From assembly GCA_039820405.1 (NCBI GenBank), contig JBCBQC010000007.1, positions 65,108-129,107 of the forward strand: a DNA stretch of 64,000 nt. Reading direction: 5' to 3'. Positions 1 to 8,076 of the stretch are shown one piece after another. The translations under genes were made by a program, and so were the position numbers. Each line of letters begins with the position of its first letter. Within the stretch, counting starts at the first letter, position 1. The notes under the pieces are model-generated. The model was not told where the DNA came from and did not search any database. It saw only the letters and a program-made list of their open reading frames with translations. Origin of the DNA: CALLVY01 sp937899855 (GTDB lineage Bacteria; Bacteroidota; Bacteroidia; Chitinophagales; Saprospiraceae).

Positions 1-2
1 CC

Positions 3-827
3 GAAGCCACCATCCGGAGCTACCTCAACGACAATTTGGTCAATACCGATCGCTGGACGGGTTCGCTCAACACCTTTGGCTTTACCGGCGTCACCCTCTC
101 TCCCGTCCCCAGCCCCAGCGTGGGGGAAGCCTTTGACCTGCGCGTCGAATTGGACTGGGCGGCCGATCAGGTAAGCGACAACAATAGCATCAGCACCGAA
201 ATTGCCTTACCAGAACCCATCGAAGGGCCCTTTCGCGTCGAAGTCATAAACACCAACGACAGTACCCACTACTGGTACGAAATCCTGGATGCCCAAGGGG
301 AAGTTGTCCGCCGCCGGACTAGCCTCGACGATTTTCTCCACACCGACTCCCAAATCTACTTAGATGAGTTTGAACTCCCCACGGGCTGTTATCAGCTCCG
401 TCTGTTTTGCGAATCGGAGCGCTTTGGATCATTTTTCCGATTTTTTGATCGCCAACGCAATCTGCTGACCGAAAATCCCCGCTATCGCCGCACCTGGACC
501 TACGAGGAGGGCGTCCGCTACACCGCTTTTGAAGTCCTCAACAATACCCCAACCGCTACCCAGCAACCCAGTACCGCCATTGCCCTCGGAGTAGCGCCCA
601 ACCCCGCCCGAGAACAACTCACGTTGGACTACACCTGGGAACGCAGCCAGGACATCCACGTCCATTTGGTCGACATCCAGGGGCAGCGCTGGCCCCTGGG
701 AACGGAAAGCGTGGCGGTGGGGCGGCAAAGCCACCACTTCGCACTGCCCAGCCTCGCACCGGGGCTGTATTTCCTAGAAATTCGGGGCGAAAGTGGCCAG
801 TACTGGCACAAGCTTTTGATTCAGTAG
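3..827 (+). CDS. T9SS cargo protein, 5' truncated by window edge
   Basis: The frame is open to the first base of the window, so the N-terminus and signal peptide lie outside. The TTG at 36 is not needed as a start. The visible part is a beta-rich, aromatic and acidic segment that I cannot assign to an enzyme family. The last ~80 residues form a type A T9SS sorting domain: a GVAPNPAREQL segment, then a central GQRWPLG turn, then LAPGLYFLEIRG and a C-terminal WHKLLIQ strand. Proteins with this tail are carried over the outer membrane by the Por/T9SS machinery and are released or lipid-anchored. The next gene is convergent, 35 bp away. The sorting domain is clear; the function of the body is unknown. 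Confidence 0.8.
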   Translation, partial: EATIRSYLNDNLVNTDRWTGSLNTFGFTGVTLSPVPSPSVGEAFDLRVELDWAADQVSDNNSISTEIALPEPIEGPFRVEVINTNDSTHYWYEILDAQGEVVRRRTSLDDFLHTDSQIYLDEFELPTGCYQLRLFCESERFGSFFRFFDRQRNLLTENPRYRRTWTYEEGVRYTAFEVLNNTPTATQQPSTAIALGVAPNPAREQLTLDYTWERSQDIHVHLVDIQGQRWPLGTESVAVGRQSHHFALPSLAPGLYFLEIRGESGQYWHKLLIQ

Positions 828-862
828 GGTATTGCAGAATCCAGTGATGGAAAGTGGGTAGG

Positions 863-1747
863 TCAAAGCGACCAGACGGGTTCCTCGCGCAGGACATCGC
901 GGTGAATTTGTCCCGGCAGCAGGCGATAAACCGGGCAGGTCACCCGAAATTCCCGTCCGTAACGTCGAATGGTGGTATCGATTTCCTCCGCCGAATAGCG
1001 GGAAGAGAAATGGCTGAGCACCAGTTGGTCGATCTTTATTTCCGCCGCCATTCGCAAGACTTCCTCCAAACTGCTGTGGCGATTGTTGCGAGCCCGGTCC
1101 TGATCCTCCTTACGGACAAAGGTCGCCTCGTGAATCAGGAGTTTTGCCCCATCCCAGCGCCCGTAATCCTCCACCGGGGTGTCCCCCGAATAGCCCACCA
1201 TTAAGGTCGCGACTTCTTCCGACACCGCCGCTCGTCCCCGCTGCGCAATCAAGTCCTTGATTTCGGAACCGGGCAAGTCCAAGTATTCCCGCCGGAGTTT
1301 CCATTTTTTGTGCCACACCCGATAACTCAGACTCTTGGCCCATTCGACGGGGGCCGTGATGTGGTCATTACGCAGGGCATCGACCGTAATGCGATCGCGA
1401 ATGGGCAGCGCATCGCCCGAACGGATGCCCCGCCAAGCCTCGCCCCGGATGTGGGGATCAAAGCGCTGGCTAAAAGCCTCCAACGCGGGAAAGGAACCAC
1501 TATCGGCGGGATAGTGAATGAGGGGCCCGTCGGCTCGACCGTTGAGCTGTTGGAACTGCAACAAGCCCGCGAGGTGGTCGCGGTCGGCGTGGGATACAAA
1601 AACGTATTTGACCTTGCGGGCCTTTTGCAACAAACCGGCGCTCAGTCCATCCCCCGCGTCGAAGAGTAGGCCCAGCTCCTCGATAAATATCCAGGTGGAA
1701 AAAAGAGCGGTGGAATAAGCGGTCAGGTGAAATTCGGAGACTTGCAT
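863..1747 (-). CDS. RNase Z-like metallo-beta-lactamase-fold hydrolase
   Basis: A 294-residue MBL-fold protein with the RNase Z (COG1234) motif order: SHADRDHLAG near the N-terminus, GYSGDTP, LLIHEATF, RHSSLEEVL and a C-terminal LSHFSSRY. True RNase Z matures tRNA 3' ends using two zincs bound by HxHxDH. Here the second histidine of that motif is Asp (H-A-D-R-D-H), so metal binding or substrate may differ. I chose the ATG at 1747, where the family homology begins (MQVSEFHLTAYSTALF); a longer frame runs to 1789 but its extension looks non-conserved. The methyltransferase gene upstream is on the same strand, about 70 bp away. It could be the organism's RNase Z or a paralogue. Confidence 0.75.
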   Translation of the reverse strand: MQVSEFHLTAYSTALFSTWIFIEELGLLFDAGDGLSAGLLQKARKVKYVFVSHADRDHLAGLLQFQQLNGRADGPLIHYPADSGSFPALEAFSQRFDPHIRGEAWRGIRSGDALPIRDRITVDALRNDHITAPVEWAKSLSYRVWHKKWKLRREYLDLPGSEIKDLIAQRGRAAVSEEVATLMVGYSGDTPVEDYGRWDGAKLLIHEATFVRKEDQDRARNNRHSSLEEVLRMAAEIKIDQLVLSHFSSRYSAEEIDTTIRRYGREFRVTCPVYRLLPGQIHRDVLREEPVWSL

Positions 1748-1816
1748 ACTGGGTAGCTTGGTGGTATTTACCCAGGGGAAACAGCCCAAGGTCCCGAGAA
1801 GTTCCGGGGGCTTGGT

Positions 1817-2674
1817 TCAGGCCTTGCGCGCCGAGATCACCGCATAGAACCAGTGCCCAGCCCGGAGGGCTTCGTACTGGACGATGGAGGCGTACATATT
1901 AGCGTGCTGGACCCGAGAGCGCAAGCGAAGGGCCAGTAAGATTTTGCTCAACCACAACCAATTGCTGGAATTGCGGTGAAGGTTGCGGAGCGATACTTGG
2001 GTATTGGCGGTGACGTCCTCGATGGCCACGTCGGTAAAGCCCGCCTTACGGGCGTGGTCCAGGTGCTCGTCACGGGTGTCGATGTCGGTGATGGCCCAGC
2101 GGTGGAGCCAGGCGCGCAGTTGTTGTTCGCCGGGTTCGCTCAGGGGGCGGGTCTGGCGCAGGTACTCCGCGATGATCAATCGACCACCGGGCCGGAGCAG
2201 GCGATAGGCCTCGCGGTAAAACCGCGACTTCTCGGGGGCGTGACAAAGACTTTCGCAAGCCCAGACCACGTCAAAGCTGGCCGCCTCAAAGGGCGTGGCA
2301 CAGTAATCGGCCCGGAGAAAATGGGTCCGGTCCTCCAGTCCCAGGGTGGCGGCCTGTTGTTTACAGTCGTCGATTTGGCTTTGTACCGGGGTGATGCCCG
2401 TGGCTTCCACGCCGCGATGGAGGGCCAGCCAGAAGCAGGACCCGCCCTTGCCACAACCCGCGTCGAGTACCCGTTCGCCAGCTTGGATGGCCACCCAGTC
2501 GGCGAGTACGCGATTGGTATTCATGAGGGCCTCGGTGTGTTTGAGTCCTTCGCGATCGTAAAAGCCAAAGTGAACGGCGGGGGTGGGCGAGTTGTCCCAG
2601 GCCACGCGGTAATCAAAACGGGTGCGGTCGTAGTACTCGATGATGTCCTGAAAGTCTTCGTCGCGGATTGACAT
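1817..2674 (-). CDS. Class I SAM-dependent methyltransferase
   Basis: A 285-residue Rossmann-fold methyltransferase. Motif I is VLDAGCGKGGSCFWLA at about residue 70, followed by a second acidic loop (FLRADY) and motif II-like FDVVWACESLCHAPEKS, and then a LLRPGGRLIIAEYL segment. This layout matches the tocopherol/sterol/cyclopropane-type small-molecule methyltransferases (Methyltransf_11/25). The substrate cannot be read from the sequence. The C-terminal third (RSRVQHANMYASIVQYEAL) is helical and probably forms the substrate cap. The start is the ATG at 2674 (MSIRDEDFQDI); upstream in-frame residues look untranslated and would overlap the cytochrome gene that ends at 2766. Confidence 0.8.
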   Translation of the reverse strand: MSIRDEDFQDIIEYYDRTRFDYRVAWDNSPTPAVHFGFYDREGLKHTEALMNTNRVLADWVAIQAGERVLDAGCGKGGSCFWLALHRGVEATGITPVQSQIDDCKQQAATLGLEDRTHFLRADYCATPFEAASFDVVWACESLCHAPEKSRFYREAYRLLRPGGRLIIAEYLRQTRPLSEPGEQQLRAWLHRWAITDIDTRDEHLDHARKAGFTDVAIEDVTANTQVSLRNLHRNSSNWLWLSKILLALRLRSRVQHANMYASIVQYEALRAGHWFYAVISARKA

Positions 2675-2765
2675 GGATAGAGTGGGCTTGGTGTACGGAG
2701 GCGAAGGTAGTAAAATATCGGCGGGCCTCCAATGGCATTCTACCGGTTGGGAAATGCCCCGGAGC

Positions 2766-3245
2766 TCAGTATACCGCTTCGATATAAGCCAGCAGGTTCC
2801 AGATATCGTCATCGGTCAGGGTCTGATAAGTAGGTTTGACCATTTCGCCCCACTCGCGGTGGAGTTGGAGCGGACGGGCCAGCTGGGTGGTATCCAAAAA
2901 AGCCGCTGGATCGCGCAGGTAAGCCTTGAGCTGGGTAGTATCGGGATACCAACGTTCGTACACGCCTCCCAGAGCGGGTCCGGTCATATTGTCCCGCATG
3001 TTCTTGTTGTGGCAAAAGGCGCAGTGCATTTTAAACAGCGCTTTTCCCCGATCCACCTCATAGTGCCCCCAATCCCGCTGCCATTTCCAGGTCCGAGGGG
3101 GGGATACGACATCGCAAAAGTAGGTGGTGGGTTCCGCGGGCGCTTCCGCGACTTCGGTCGAACGCCGCCAAGCCAGGGTGAAGGTGAGGATAACCACCAG
3201 CAAGGTGGTGTAGACCAGCGGGGCGAGTAAGTGGTAGTTTGTCAT
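2766..3245 (-). CDS. Membrane-anchored monohaem cytochrome c
   Basis: A 159-residue protein with an N-terminal hydrophobic anchor (LLAPLVYTTLLVVILTFTLA, residues ~7-26), then a periplasmic cytochrome c domain. The haem site is CAFCH (about residues 75-79), and the likely axial Met is in the MVKPTYQTLTDDDIWNLL region typical of class I cytochromes, which end in a helix such as LLAYIEAVY. It should carry electrons in the periplasm or to a terminal oxidase; no oxidase or dehydrogenase gene is adjacent, so the partner is unknown. It lies 91 bp upstream of the methyltransferase on the same strand. Confidence 0.85.
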   Translation of the reverse strand: MTNYHLLAPLVYTTLLVVILTFTLAWRRSTEVAEAPAEPTTYFCDVVSPPRTWKWQRDWGHYEVDRGKALFKMHCAFCHNKNMRDNMTGPALGGVYERWYPDTTQLKAYLRDPAAFLDTTQLARPLQLHREWGEMVKPTYQTLTDDDIWNLLAYIEAVY

Positions 3246-3393
3246 TCGCTTTAGTACTTATTTCACCGACATTGACCGGTTGCCCAGCGCCCTTCGGGCT
3301 TACCGGGTGGGGTATCACTCGTCGGCCATTGATAAGATAAGTTTTTCCCGGCATTGGTGCCACTCGGCGGTGGGGGATTAAAGACATCCACAA

Positions 3394-4221
3394 TCAGTGC
3401 GGCAGCCGCTCGCCACAGTAAGGACAGTACCGAACCTGCTCTGACGATTCGGGGCCCCGATCGGGCGACTCCTTGCCCTCCACCTTCTCAATAAATCCCG
3501 CACTGATGATGCCCGTAGGCAGAGCGACCAAGCCCACCCCCAGTAGGGCGATGATGCCCCCCATAAACTTACCCATTCCGGTGATGGGGTACACGTCGCC
3601 GTAGCCCACCGTGGTGAGGGTGGCGATGGCCCACCAGAAGGTGGCGATGATATTGGGGAAGGCCTCGGGCTGGCTTTCGTTTTCGAGGTTGTACATGAGC
3701 GCGGAGGAAAGCAGGAGGAGAATACAGGTGACCATAAAAGTAATGCCCAATTCGATGCGTTTTTCGTAAAATACGCGGGCCACCATGTTGAGGGCGCTGG
3801 TGTAGCGGTTGAGTTTAAAAATGCGGAGGAGGCGAACGATGCGGAGGAGGCGGATAAAGCGCAGGTCAAATTTGAGGAAGAAGGGCAGGTAAAAGGGGAG
3901 GATGGCGATGAGGTCGATCAGGCCGATGGTGGAGGTCACGAATTTGATCCGGGCCAAGTGGGGCGACAGGTGGGGAAATTTGAGGTCGGCCGTCCAGATT
4001 CGCAGGAGGTATTCCAGGGTAAAAACGAGGATGGTAAAAATTTCGAAACCGCGCAATACGCCACCCAGTTGTTGCTGAACGCCCGCAAAGGATTCCAGGA
4101 TGATGCCCAGGACACTCAGCACGATCAGGGACATGATCAAAAAATCGATCCACTGGGCCCAGGAATTCTCTTTGGCCCGGTTGGCGTCAATCAATTCAAA
4201 AATACGCTGCTTCCGACTCAT
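3394..4221 (-). CDS. Voltage-gated-type potassium channel with C-terminal Cys pair
   Basis: A 275-residue six-helix ion channel of the Kv/KvAP type. S1 starts near WAQWIDFLIM and S2-S3 follow. S4 is an arginine-rich helix, RFIRLLRIVRLLRIFKLNR, with Arg about every third residue. The pore helix and filter read FWWAIATLTTVGYGD, the canonical K+ selectivity filter, and S6 follows. The tail ends in CPYCGERLPH, half of a zinc-ribbon knuckle. The ATG at 4221 (MSRKQRIFELID) is preferred over the longer frame to 4293, whose extra residues are not channel-like. Family members let K+ flow down its gradient when the membrane depolarises. Divergent from the next gene, with 143 bp between. Confidence 0.9.
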   Translation of the reverse strand: MSRKQRIFELIDANRAKENSWAQWIDFLIMSLIVLSVLGIILESFAGVQQQLGGVLRGFEIFTILVFTLEYLLRIWTADLKFPHLSPHLARIKFVTSTIGLIDLIAILPFYLPFFLKFDLRFIRLLRIVRLLRIFKLNRYTSALNMVARVFYEKRIELGITFMVTCILLLLSSALMYNLENESQPEAFPNIIATFWWAIATLTTVGYGDVYPITGMGKFMGGIIALLGVGLVALPTGIISAGFIEKVEGKESPDRGPESSEQVRYCPYCGERLPH

Positions 4222-4364
4222 CTTTGGGGGTTTTGGCCCCAATGTAGGAAAAAAGCTTTGTTTTGCGAAAGCCAGGGCGGGCCCTATCCGCATCCGTATT
4301 CCGAGTGGGGGAGGAATCGAAAACTGGTGGTGAGTATCATATTATTTGCTAACTTTAGGAGACG

Positions 4365-4709
4365 ATGCAAAGACCCAACGAAAAACTGGTCCCCCTGTAC
4401 ATTGGCTTCACCTTTTTACTCGGAGTAGGCTGGGGCTACCTCGATCACGGCCGGGCCGAATGGGCTTACCTGGTGGGCAACGGACTGGGCTACCTCATGC
4501 TCTGCGTAGCCTTGGGCTACGGACTCAACTTTATCTTCAAATCCCTCCAAATCCTGGACTACGCAATCGTACCGGAGCCGGAAGTGCTGGACGCTGCGGA
4601 GCCCAATGAAGCCCTGGCCCGGGCCATCCAAAAGATGCAGTACAGCATCGCCACTTTTAAATACAGCTTTGTCGTCGGCGCCCTAATCTTCGCCCTGAGT
4701 TTGCTATAG
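4365..4709 (+). CDS. Small membrane protein of unknown function
   Basis: A 114-residue protein with three predicted membrane segments: LVPLYIGFTFLLGVGWGYL, WAYLVGNGLGYLMLCVALGYGL, and a C-terminal YSFVVGALIFALSLL. Between the second and third is an acidic, cytoplasmic-looking stretch (PEPEVLDAAEPNEALARA). I do not recognise a family. The start at 4365 is supported by an AGGAG sequence just upstream, unusually good for this phylum. It is transcribed away from the potassium channel and converges on the NTF2-like gene. No function can be inferred. Confidence 0.65.
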   Translation: MQRPNEKLVPLYIGFTFLLGVGWGYLDHGRAEWAYLVGNGLGYLMLCVALGYGLNFIFKSLQILDYAIVPEPEVLDAAEPNEALARAIQKMQYSIATFKYSFVVGALIFALSLL

Positions 4710-4760
4710 GCGGATGACGGGTGCCATTCCCCTCCCTTTGATTTGGGCGAGCTGGAAGGG

Positions 4761-5126
4761 CTACCTCCCATCCTTGGGTAAGGGCAAGCGATGAAGCTTT
4801 AAAAAAGTCAGCTGGTCCCAGTAGCCGCGTTGAAATTTTATTTTCCCCTCCACCACCTGAAAAAAACCACAGCCTCGCAAACCAACCGGGTCTATCCATT
4901 CCAAAATACCCCACTCTCCATCCTCGTAAATTCGCTCCACGATACAGGTCATTTCAGCCCCGGCAAATTCCCGTCGAAACTGCTCCACGATGGCCGCCTT
5001 GCCGTGAACGGGATTGAGGGGTACCTGGTGGTTGACGGACTGATCGTGATACAATTCCCCGAGGGCTTCCGCCGCTCCTCGGTTGAATAAGTCTACCCAA
5101 CGCTCAATCAAAATTCTGGCTTGCAT
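4761..5126 (-). CDS. SnoaL/NTF2-like protein
   Basis: A 121-residue single-domain alpha+beta-barrel protein. The pattern RWVDLFNRGAAEALGELYHD at the N-terminus, a middle helix around IVEQFRREFAGAEMTCIVER, and paired C-terminal strands (GILEWIDPVGLRGCGFFQV) fit the SnoaL-like polyketide-cyclase/NTF2 fold. These small folds bind ligands or catalyse isomerisation or hydrolysis, but many have no known role. The neighbours do not suggest a pathway. Confidence 0.65.
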   Translation of the reverse strand: MQARILIERWVDLFNRGAAEALGELYHDQSVNHQVPLNPVHGKAAIVEQFRREFAGAEMTCIVERIYEDGEWGILEWIDPVGLRGCGFFQVVEGKIKFQRGYWDQLTFLKLHRLPLPKDGR

Positions 5127-5201
5127 GGTTTGTGTATTTGTCCAAGGCCCTCCCCCCTCGCAACACCGACGTGGGCTGGACCTCAGTGATGAATTTGCAC
5201 C

Positions 5202-5933
5202 CTAATACCGATCCCAACGCGCCCGTCGCCCCCGTACATCGTAGTGAATCGTCAAGGTCCCCGGATAACGGCCAATGCCCCCTCCGTCTTTGATGACCTC
5301 GTTCTCCAAAATCTCCAGCAAAATGCGTTTGTCCTGCTGATCCGTCCGACCATCCCGATTGACATCGCCCACCGCAATGTCCACCGCTTGCCCCAGTAGG
5401 TGACGACTGGCCGGGGCCCCTCCTACCCGCTCGTTGTAGGCCGGGTGCCGGTATCCGTTCACGATGCTAAAGCCCTGGGGATCGGCGTTCCGCTTGCGCA
5501 GGGCTTCCTGTAACTCCAAGGTCTTCAACAGCATTTTTTCATCCAACAGCACCCGCAGCTCCACCTCCCCGTCGCGGAGACACTGCTGGTAGTACTGATC
5601 TTTACAAATAAAATCCCGGAGTCGAAAGTCACCCACTACTTTTTGATACAGGTGCTCCCGGCGAATCCGGTAGTATTGCGACGAGCGCAACAAATCTGCA
5701 TAAGCTCCTTGATCTGATTTGGTCGCAGTGAGGTAAGGAGCCCCAAGGGCCGCATAGGGTATCCGTTCGTACTGGGTCAAGCGAGTACGCAGTTCATCGC
5801 GGTGGTGAACGGGGGGATTGTGGTGGGTCCAGTCGTAGTACCGCAGCCAGCAACGGTCGAGCAGCGGCCAGTGGAGCAGGAGAGCCAGTGGGCACAGGAC
5901 AACAGCAAACGGGAGGAGCCAGTATTTTTTCAT
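5202..5933 (-). CDS. Membrane-anchored M15A-type peptidase with EF-hand-like insert
   Basis: A 243-residue protein with an N-terminal membrane anchor or uncleaved signal (LLPFAVVLCPLALLLHWPLL). The catalytic domain carries the M15A zinc and catalytic pattern: NGYRHPAYNERVGG, SRHLLGQAVDI (SxHxxGxAxD), and HYDVRGRRARW near the C-terminus. M15A enzymes are D-Ala-D-Ala carboxypeptidases or peptidoglycan endopeptidases, so the likely site of action is periplasmic murein. Between the SxHxxGxAxD block and the terminal His lies GDVNRDGRTDQQDKR, an EF-hand/dockerin-like calcium loop with acidic residues at positions 1, 3, 5 and 9. The N-terminal ~110 residues are not assigned. Confidence 0.8.
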   Translation of the reverse strand: MKKYWLLPFAVVLCPLALLLHWPLLDRCWLRYYDWTHHNPPVHHRDELRTRLTQYERIPYAALGAPYLTATKSDQGAYADLLRSSQYYRIRREHLYQKVVGDFRLRDFICKDQYYQQCLRDGEVELRVLLDEKMLLKTLELQEALRKRNADPQGFSIVNGYRHPAYNERVGGAPASRHLLGQAVDIAVGDVNRDGRTDQQDKRILLEILENEVIKDGGGIGRYPGTLTIHYDVRGRRARWDRY

Positions 5934-6072
5934 GGCTTAAATTTGTGGCCAAGGTAGCCGTTGGAGGTTTATCTGAATTTATCTGCCGCAACAAAGGCCA
6001 GTCGATCAAAAGTGATGGGGAATCGAGATGGTGCGTCGGGGACGGACGGGGCAATTGAATTAGGGGAAGAGG

Positions 6073-6822
6073 TTAAGTGGGTTTGGGAAATAATATTCTA
6101 AGCAGGGTCAGGTCATCAGAAGCACGAAGACCGTAGTCCGCTTCCAAGGCGTAGACTTGTTGGCGTAGGAAGTCGGGGCCGGCGGTCCGCGGTGGTACTT
6201 GGAGTAGCAGGTGATGGAGAATGGCTTCCGTGGAGCGCGGGGGATAATCGCGATTGTCGAAAGGACGAAAGGTAAAGATCCCATCGGTGGCGAAGCCCAG
6301 GTCCCGGATGGCGGAAAAGCGCAGGCGGCGCTGTCCGCGGTACCACTCGTCGAAGGGCGTCCGCAGGTGATAGGCCAGGTAATCGGGGCGGTCGTCTTGG
6401 TCAAAGTCCCATACCTCACCGTCACAAACCACCAGTCCATCCCCGATTATGCAGAGGTGAGCTTGCCTCGTCGGCTGGTCGAGGAGCCCGAGCAACAGGG
6501 TGCAAAGCAATTCCTCGGTATTTAAGGCGCAGTGGTTTTGGAGCTGACGCAAATCGTTAAAGAGCGTAGCCAGCACATCGGCCAGCAGTTGTTCGAGGGG
6601 CCTGACCGTAGCCAGGCGAAACTCCAAATGGTATTGGTGACGGGCAATTTTGCGCAGCAACTTAGCGAATAGCGTGGCCGCAAAATAACTTTCCAATCCC
6701 ATACTACACCCATCCATCAGGGCGACTAGATGGCGGTCCCGCCCGATGGGAGCGACGCAAAAATGATCTTCGTTGTGGTGGAGGTGAAAGGTACCCATTT
6801 GACTCGTACTGTAAATTTGCAT
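6073..6822 (-). CDS. PP2C-family serine/threonine phosphatase
   Basis: A 249-residue protein of the PP2C fold. Diagnostic pieces in order: NEDHF near residue 17, ALMDGCSMG (metal-binding Asp-Gly), CIIGDGLVV, GFATDGIFTF, and ASDDLTLLRI at the C-terminus. The acidic residues of these motifs hold the two Mn/Mg ions that activate water for phosphoester hydrolysis. The preferred start is the ATG at 6822 (MQIYSTSQ); the frame can be extended to a TTG at 6834. It follows the FCP1/NIF phosphatase gene by 71 bp on the same strand, so the two may be co-transcribed. The substrate is unknown; no Hanks-type kinase is in the window. Confidence 0.8.
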   Translation of the reverse strand: MQIYSTSQMGTFHLHHNEDHFCVAPIGRDRHLVALMDGCSMGLESYFAATLFAKLLRKIARHQYHLEFRLATVRPLEQLLADVLATLFNDLRQLQNHCALNTEELLCTLLLGLLDQPTRQAHLCIIGDGLVVCDGEVWDFDQDDRPDYLAYHLRTPFDEWYRGQRRLRFSAIRDLGFATDGIFTFRPFDNRDYPPRSTEAILHHLLLQVPPRTAGPDFLRQQVYALEADYGLRASDDLTLLRILFPKPT

Positions 6823-6893
6823 TGGTGAGAACAACCCCCAGCGGCGTCAAATAATTCGATTGCGGACCACAGATTTACAGTTCAGCACCTCAA

Positions 6894-7505
6894 TTATTCG
6901 CTCCAATCCTGCCACCATCCCCTTTTCTCCACGCTCCGCACCTGACCCACCGACCGCAGGTAAAGCAAGTAACGGGACAGCCCCAATAGCTCCCGATCGG
7001 TAGGATCCCCCCGAAATTCCCGGGGATAGATGGCATTGCCGTAATTGTCCTGCGCCTTGTGGGGCGAATCGTCAACGATGAGCATGTGGTCCAGGCGGTA
7101 GCCCCGCCGACGCAGTTTGCGCAGTGGCTTGACGTAGTGGTACTGGGGGCCCGGTGCAAGTCCCAGGTGGGCCAGCCGCTCCCGTTGCCAATTGCGCCGG
7201 TAGGTACAACGCGATTGTCCCCAGACGAATGCCAGGGGTAAATCAGCTGGAAATACTTGCGCCACCACTTCCCGAACGTAGTCGTCGCCTGCCGAAGACC
7301 ACACCGCCAAGTCGAAGTAGGGCCCTACCCGATCCAAGAATTCGTTCAGGTAGGGTCTTTGGTAGACGTGGTAGTGGTCCAGCCTGAAATCAGCGGGCCG
7401 TTCCAACGCCCGCTCGGTAGCGTAGATCAGGGTCTCATCCAGATCCAGGATCAGCAACATGCGTGCACCAGCCGAAGGAGGGGTTTGCCCGGGAAGTTTG
7501 TTCAT
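6894..7505 (-). CDS. HAD phosphatase of the FCP1/NIF (CTD-phosphatase) type
   Basis: A 203-residue HAD protein with the FCP1/NIF motif set: LILDLDETLIYA (the DxDxT catalytic box), VYQRPYLNEFLDRV, DLAVWSSAGDDY, and LIVDDSPHKAQ (metal-binding Asp pair). In eukaryotes this family dephosphorylates the RNA polymerase II tail; the bacterial members have no assigned target. The frame begins at an ATG at 7505, but the ATG at 7460 (MLLILDLDETL) fits typical family starts better, so the true start is uncertain. It is upstream of the PP2C gene on the same strand. Confidence 0.8.
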   Translation of the reverse strand: MNKLPGQTPPSAGARMLLILDLDETLIYATERALERPADFRLDHYHVYQRPYLNEFLDRVGPYFDLAVWSSAGDDYVREVVAQVFPADLPLAFVWGQSRCTYRRNWQRERLAHLGLAPGPQYHYVKPLRKLRRRGYRLDHMLIVDDSPHKAQDNYGNAIYPREFRGDPTDRELLGLSRYLLYLRSVGQVRSVEKRGWWQDWSE

Positions 7506-8064
7506 CTGCCATTAGGTTTGGTGGTATAAGCCAACTCGGAGGGGGAATGGTTCCCTGCCCCCGCCGGATAATTTGGGATGGCGCCTCTTTGCTTGGTGGG
7601 GGGATGGTTAGGAATAGAAAGGGATGGGAGTGGGGAAGATGATTGTTTATCGGTTGGCGGGTGGGTTTGGGACTATTCGGCACTGGGGAGAGGTGGGCTT
7701 ATTTAGGGGTCACAGGACGATGCAGTATGGCAAGAGTTGAATATGGCAAAAGTTGAAGGGAGTAGGCTTATTTTGGGCCTTGGGTGGGACCCACCCTCAA
7801 GGTGCGATCACTCACCGCCCCCCTCGATCAACACCGTGCCGAACACAGCCCAATCACCCAGACCTGGGTCCTGATCCCAGTCGTGGAGCAACAAATGCCT
7901 TTTTCACCCTCCGGAACCAGGGAAAAGACACTACATGGACGCTTTTTGCCCTTCCATTCCATAAATTTTAAATACATTTTTTCAATAAAATATGTAATCA
8001 ACTGATAATAATAACTTTGAGACTCAAAAAAAATCGGCCTCTTAATATTAACTATTTTTAAATA
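7506..8064. other. 559-bp gene-free interval
   Basis: I found no convincing gene here. Short open frames on the plus strand (7753-8005) have compositions unlike the neighbours and no recognisable motif. The left part is G-rich on the plus strand. It holds a 16-bp imperfect tandem duplication at 7725-7756 and an imperfect hairpin around 7778-7803. The right part (from about 7965) becomes strongly AT-rich and includes a terminator-like structure for the ATP-grasp gene. It could be decayed coding sequence or hold an unannotated RNA. Confidence 0.6.
7725..7756. repeat. 16-bp imperfect tandem duplication
   Basis: Two adjacent copies of a 16-bp unit (gtatggcaagagttga at 7725-7740 and atatggcaaaagttga at 7741-7756) match at 14 of 16 positions. 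They lie in the gene-free interval. Function unknown. Confidence 0.7.
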
Positions 8065-8076
8065 TCAATGCGAGGC
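8026..8076 (-). terminator. Possible intrinsic terminator after ATP-grasp gene
   Basis: Read on the minus strand, GCCTC (8076-8072, overlapping the last codons) pairs with GAGGC (8041-8037), with a weaker inner AT stem, and is followed by eight T residues (8033-8026). The long loop makes the stem modest, but the T tract is good. Confidence 0.45.

Noticed and set aside
8004..8020. A TAnnTTTG-like promoter (taactttg) in the gap near 8015
   Set aside because: It points plus-strand towards the 3' end of a minus-strand gene, has no -33 element and no gene downstream.
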